From Treponema sp. (GTDB taxonomy: Bacteria > Spirochaetota > Spirochaetia > Treponematales > Breznakiellaceae): DNA of 7,099 bases. A program made the translations under genes and the position numbers. The notes beneath the pieces were generated by a model. It saw nothing but the letters and a program-made list of their open reading frames with translations, was not told the origin of the DNA and did no database searches. Below, one piece after another: positions 5,468 through 7,099 of the stretch; position 1 is the first letter of the stretch, and each line of letters starts with the position of its first letter. Location: contig JAITNU010000155.1 in the NCBI GenBank assembly GCA_031290325.1, positions 1-7,099 on the forward strand, given 5' to 3'.

Positions 5468-6754
5468 TCATGGCATGTCCTTTTTAATCCCTTCGAATAG
5501 AGGACGGAGAATGCGGAAACCAAGACTGTTGACCCGGTGCGATGGGGAGTAGTAACCCCGTTTTGCTGAACGCAGGTTCTGTCCGTTGTCAAACCAGCTC
5601 CCGCCGCGATTCACCCGCCGCGTACCTGAAGAAGCTCCTGCAGGATCATGCTCGCTGCCAAAGCTATATTCCCCATACCAATCCCAGCACCATTCCCCCA
5701 CATTCCCGTGCATATTATACAAGCCCCATTTGTTCGGCGCAAAGGTTCCCACCGGCAGGGTCTTTTCCTGGTACACCCCTTTCTTGTTTTTATTATAAGG
5801 ATAATTCCCATCGTAATTGGCCTGGTCAGTGGTGATGTTGTTCCCTGTATGAAAAGGAGTGATACTGCCTGCACGGCACGCGTATTCCCATTCTGCTTCT
5901 GTGGGCAACCGGTAGCCATTGACCTGCCGGTTCCAGGTGATCTGTTCCCCCCGTATCGTGTACGCCGGGGTGAGTCCTTCTTTAAGGCTCCGGGTGTTAC
6001 AGTAGACCACGGTGTCAAACCATCTTACCTGCTCCACCGGTAAGTCGGCGCCCCTGAAATAACTGGGGTTGATCCCCATGATTTCCTCATATTCCCGCTG
6101 GGTTACGACCGCTTTTCCCAGGTAAAACGAACTCACCCGTACCCAGTGCTGGGTTTCATTGCCGCCTCTATCAATTTCAGTCGTCGGACTCCCCATCATA
6201 AAGGTTCCCCCTTCTATGAGGACAAAAGTATACAGCACCGGTTTAGGTTTCTCCCGGTTCTTCGCTTTACCTTTTGCGGCAAGGGGCTGCTCATAAAAGA
6301 CCATGAGCCGTTTTGCAGCAGCCTCAAACCAGTTCATTGCCGCTTCATAGCGCTGGAGTCTTTTTAACAAGATCCCCAGGGCGTACTGGGCTTTATAATC
6401 GCCCTGTTGCGCGGTCTTTTCTAATTCTATGATTTTTTCTTCGTCGGTTTTTTCCCGTCCTGCAATGAGTATTGCCAACATGCTTATGGTTTCTTGCGCC
6501 GCTTCCTGGGTAATCGCATACTCATCCTGAAAGTCTCGTATCAGTTTTCGAGTGGTCAGTTCCAGTTCTTCTGATTTCAGCATTTCCCGATGATAACCAG
6601 CTTCAAGGACCTGAAGTACCAGGCGTATTTCTTTCTTAAACTCACCCCTGGCATAATCCTGCAATAAAGCTTTACATTTGGCACTATTATCGAGAACCGC
6701 GATACCCTGTTCGCGCATGATCCTGAGCAGCAGGTCCTGGAACACTGTATTCAT
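5468..6754 (-). CDS. FGE/SUMF-like protein B with Sel1-like insert, first gene of the TerY-P cassette
   Basis: The 428-residue protein is the longer paralogue of the gene at 1037-2116. Residues 1-98 are the shared helical domain (GIAVLDNSAKCKALLQDYA, FKKEIRLVLQVL). Residues ~105-150 add a Sel1/TPR-like helical pair (ELEKTAQQGDYKAQYALGIL, RYEAAMNWFEAAA), then a basic linker rich in Lys and Pro (158-172). Residues ~176-417 are an FGE/SUMF domain: GGTFMMGSP (182-190), VVTQREYEEIMG, LPVEQVRWFDTVVYCN, YRLPTEAEWEYACRAG (281-296), GLYNMHGNVGEWCWDW (344-359) and RGGSWFDNGQNLRSA (383-397) ending GFRILRP. Both catalytic cysteine positions of true FGE are replaced (Asp389, Leu394), so a binding or structural role is more likely than sulfatase maturation. 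It has its own promoter just upstream (6763-6791). GGGAAGG lies almost against the ATG, an unusually short spacing. Probably cytoplasmic. Confidence 0.86.
   Translation of the reverse strand: MNTVFQDLLLRIMREQGIAVLDNSAKCKALLQDYARGEFKKEIRLVLQVLEAGYHREMLKSEELELTTRKLIRDFQDEYAITQEAAQETISMLAILIAGREKTDEEKIIELEKTAQQGDYKAQYALGILLKRLQRYEAAMNWFEAAAKRLMVFYEQPLAAKGKAKNREKPKPVLYTFVLIEGGTFMMGSPTTEIDRGGNETQHWVRVSSFYLGKAVVTQREYEEIMGINPSYFRGADLPVEQVRWFDTVVYCNTRSLKEGLTPAYTIRGEQITWNRQVNGYRLPTEAEWEYACRAGSITPFHTGNNITTDQANYDGNYPYNKNKKGVYQEKTLPVGTFAPNKWGLYNMHGNVGEWCWDWYGEYSFGSEHDPAGASSGTRRVNRGGSWFDNGQNLRSAKRGYYSPSHRVNSLGFRILRPLFEGIKKDMP
5513..5617 (-). other. C-terminal variable-region-like segment of FGE-like protein B
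   Basis: This encodes residues 380-414, the counterpart of 1061-1168 in protein A. Nearly identical flanks (RGG-WFDNGQNLRSA, SPS, GFR) enclose two blocks that differ completely: KRGYY (5549-5563) and HRVNSL, the latter one residue shorter than in A. This is where TvpA-type FGE-fold proteins carry ligand-contacting variable residues. Confidence 0.45.
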
Positions 6755-6755
6755 A

Positions 6756-6783
6756 CCTTCCCATTATACTAACAATGGGAAGG
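6756..6783. repeat. Perfect 10-bp inverted repeat overlapping the cassette promoter and ribosome-binding site
   Basis: CCTTCCCATT at 6756-6765 and AATGGGAAGG at 6774-6783 are exact reverse complements around an 8-nt spacer. Half of the -10 element lies in one arm, and on the - strand the GGGAAGG before the first ATG lies in the same arm. It could be an operator for a dimeric regulator or, in transcripts reading through from gyrA, an RNA hairpin that hides the ribosome-binding site. There is no U-run after it, so it is not a standard terminator for gyrA. Confidence 0.6.
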
Positions 6784-6791
6784 CGCTTCAA
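6763..6791 (-). promoter_or_regulatory. Sigma70-type promoter of the six-gene cassette
   Basis: On the - strand TTGAAG (6791-6786, 4/6 to the -35 consensus) and a perfect TATAAT (6768-6763) are separated by the ideal 17 bp. Transcription would be expected to start near 6756, only about 2 nt before the ATG at 6754, giving a nearly leaderless message. The promoter fills the 47-nt gap between gyrA and FGE-like gene B and would drive all six genes to 1037. Confidence 0.6.
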
Positions 6792-6801
6792 TGTTTAATC
6801 C

Positions 6802-7099
6802 TTAGGATTCCGGATCAACCTCAACCGCTCCCTCGCTTTCCGTTACCGGTTCATTGGCAATCCGATCCACCCCAATGACCACATCGGGCTTGTCGATACT
6901 GAGGATCCTGACCCCCTGGGCTAATCGGCCCATTACCCGGATGGTGTCCACCTTGAGCTTGATGGACTTACCCAGGCTCGTGATGCACATGATTTCTTCA
7001 TTATTCAGGACATTGACGCAGCTCACCAGCTCACCGGTCTTTTCGGTAATGGTGTATATTTTCTGCCCCCCTGTTGCCCGGCCATGGGCGGAGAATTCG
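6802..7099 (-). CDS. gyrA: DNA gyrase subunit A, C-terminal end (partial)
   Basis: The frame is open from the right edge (codons from 7098) to a TAA at 6802-6804, showing the last 98 residues. The sequence is the final part of the GyrA C-terminal beta-pinwheel, which wraps DNA to give negative supercoiling. Recognisable blade motifs are EFSAHGRATGGQKIYTI and the downstream IMCITSLGKSIKLKVDTIRVMGR followed by LAQGVRIL (GRxxQGV-type box), then VVIGVDRIA. The protein ends in a short acidic tail (TESEGAVEVDPES), as often seen after the last blade. The N-terminal breakage-reunion domain with its catalytic tyrosine is outside the window. ParC is the main alternative, but the blade motifs and length of the pinwheel end fit GyrA better. 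The six-gene cassette follows on the same strand after 47 nt, with its own promoter. Confidence 0.9.
   Translation of the reverse strand, partial: EFSAHGRATGGQKIYTITEKTGELVSCVNVLNNEEIMCITSLGKSIKLKVDTIRVMGRLAQGVRILSIDKPDVVIGVDRIANEPVTESEGAVEVDPES

Noticed and set aside
1..7099. CRISPR array, tRNA or rRNA gene, insertion sequence or integrase
   Set aside because: I found no regularly spaced repeats, cloverleaf-like segment, transposase frame or terminal inverted repeats; nearly all bases are in the listed genes.

Overview
This window probably comes from a Treponema-like spirochaete, possibly a gut species. That is inferred from the style of the chemotaxis-receptor and GyrA tails and from the treponemal look of the FGE-fold proteins; there is no rRNA or other marker to confirm it. 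Base composition looks balanced.

Layout. The left edge (1-263, + strand) holds the last 86 residues of a methyl-accepting chemotaxis protein. Next (+ strand, to 1076) is a complete TrmJ-type SpoU tRNA 2'-O-methyltransferase. The right edge (6802-7099, - strand) is the end of gyrA. Between these housekeeping genes lies a compact six-gene cassette on the - strand, read from 6754 down to 1037: FGE/SUMF-like protein B (with a Sel1-like insert); a small cysteine-rich TerY_C-like zinc protein; a Ser/Thr kinase with a zinc ribbon and a C-terminal beta-rich tail; a TerY-like von Willebrand A (vWA) protein; a PP2C phosphatase; and FGE/SUMF-like protein A. Three of the junctions are exactly 14 nt, each carrying a Shine-Dalgarno sequence, and vWA/PP2C overlap. 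A sigma70-type promoter (TTGAAG - 17 bp - TATAAT) sits directly before the first gene, and its -10 lies inside a perfect 10-bp inverted repeat.

How the genes may work together. The kinase, vWA protein and phosphatase match the TerY-P phospho-signalling triad known from tellurite-resistance/stress gene neighbourhoods. Here the TerY C-terminal metal-binding module appears as a separate gene. The triad is bracketed by two paralogous FGE-fold proteins that share an N-terminal helical domain but lack both catalytic cysteines of true formylglycine-generating enzymes. Their last ~35 residues are a mosaic of near-identical and completely divergent blocks, in the same place as the variable region of the Treponema diversity-generating-retroelement target TvpA. 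A reasonable model is two receptor/effector proteins with a C-type-lectin-like binding face, controlled by reversible phosphorylation and metal-binding adaptors. Function is inferred; no reverse transcriptase or template repeat is in the window.
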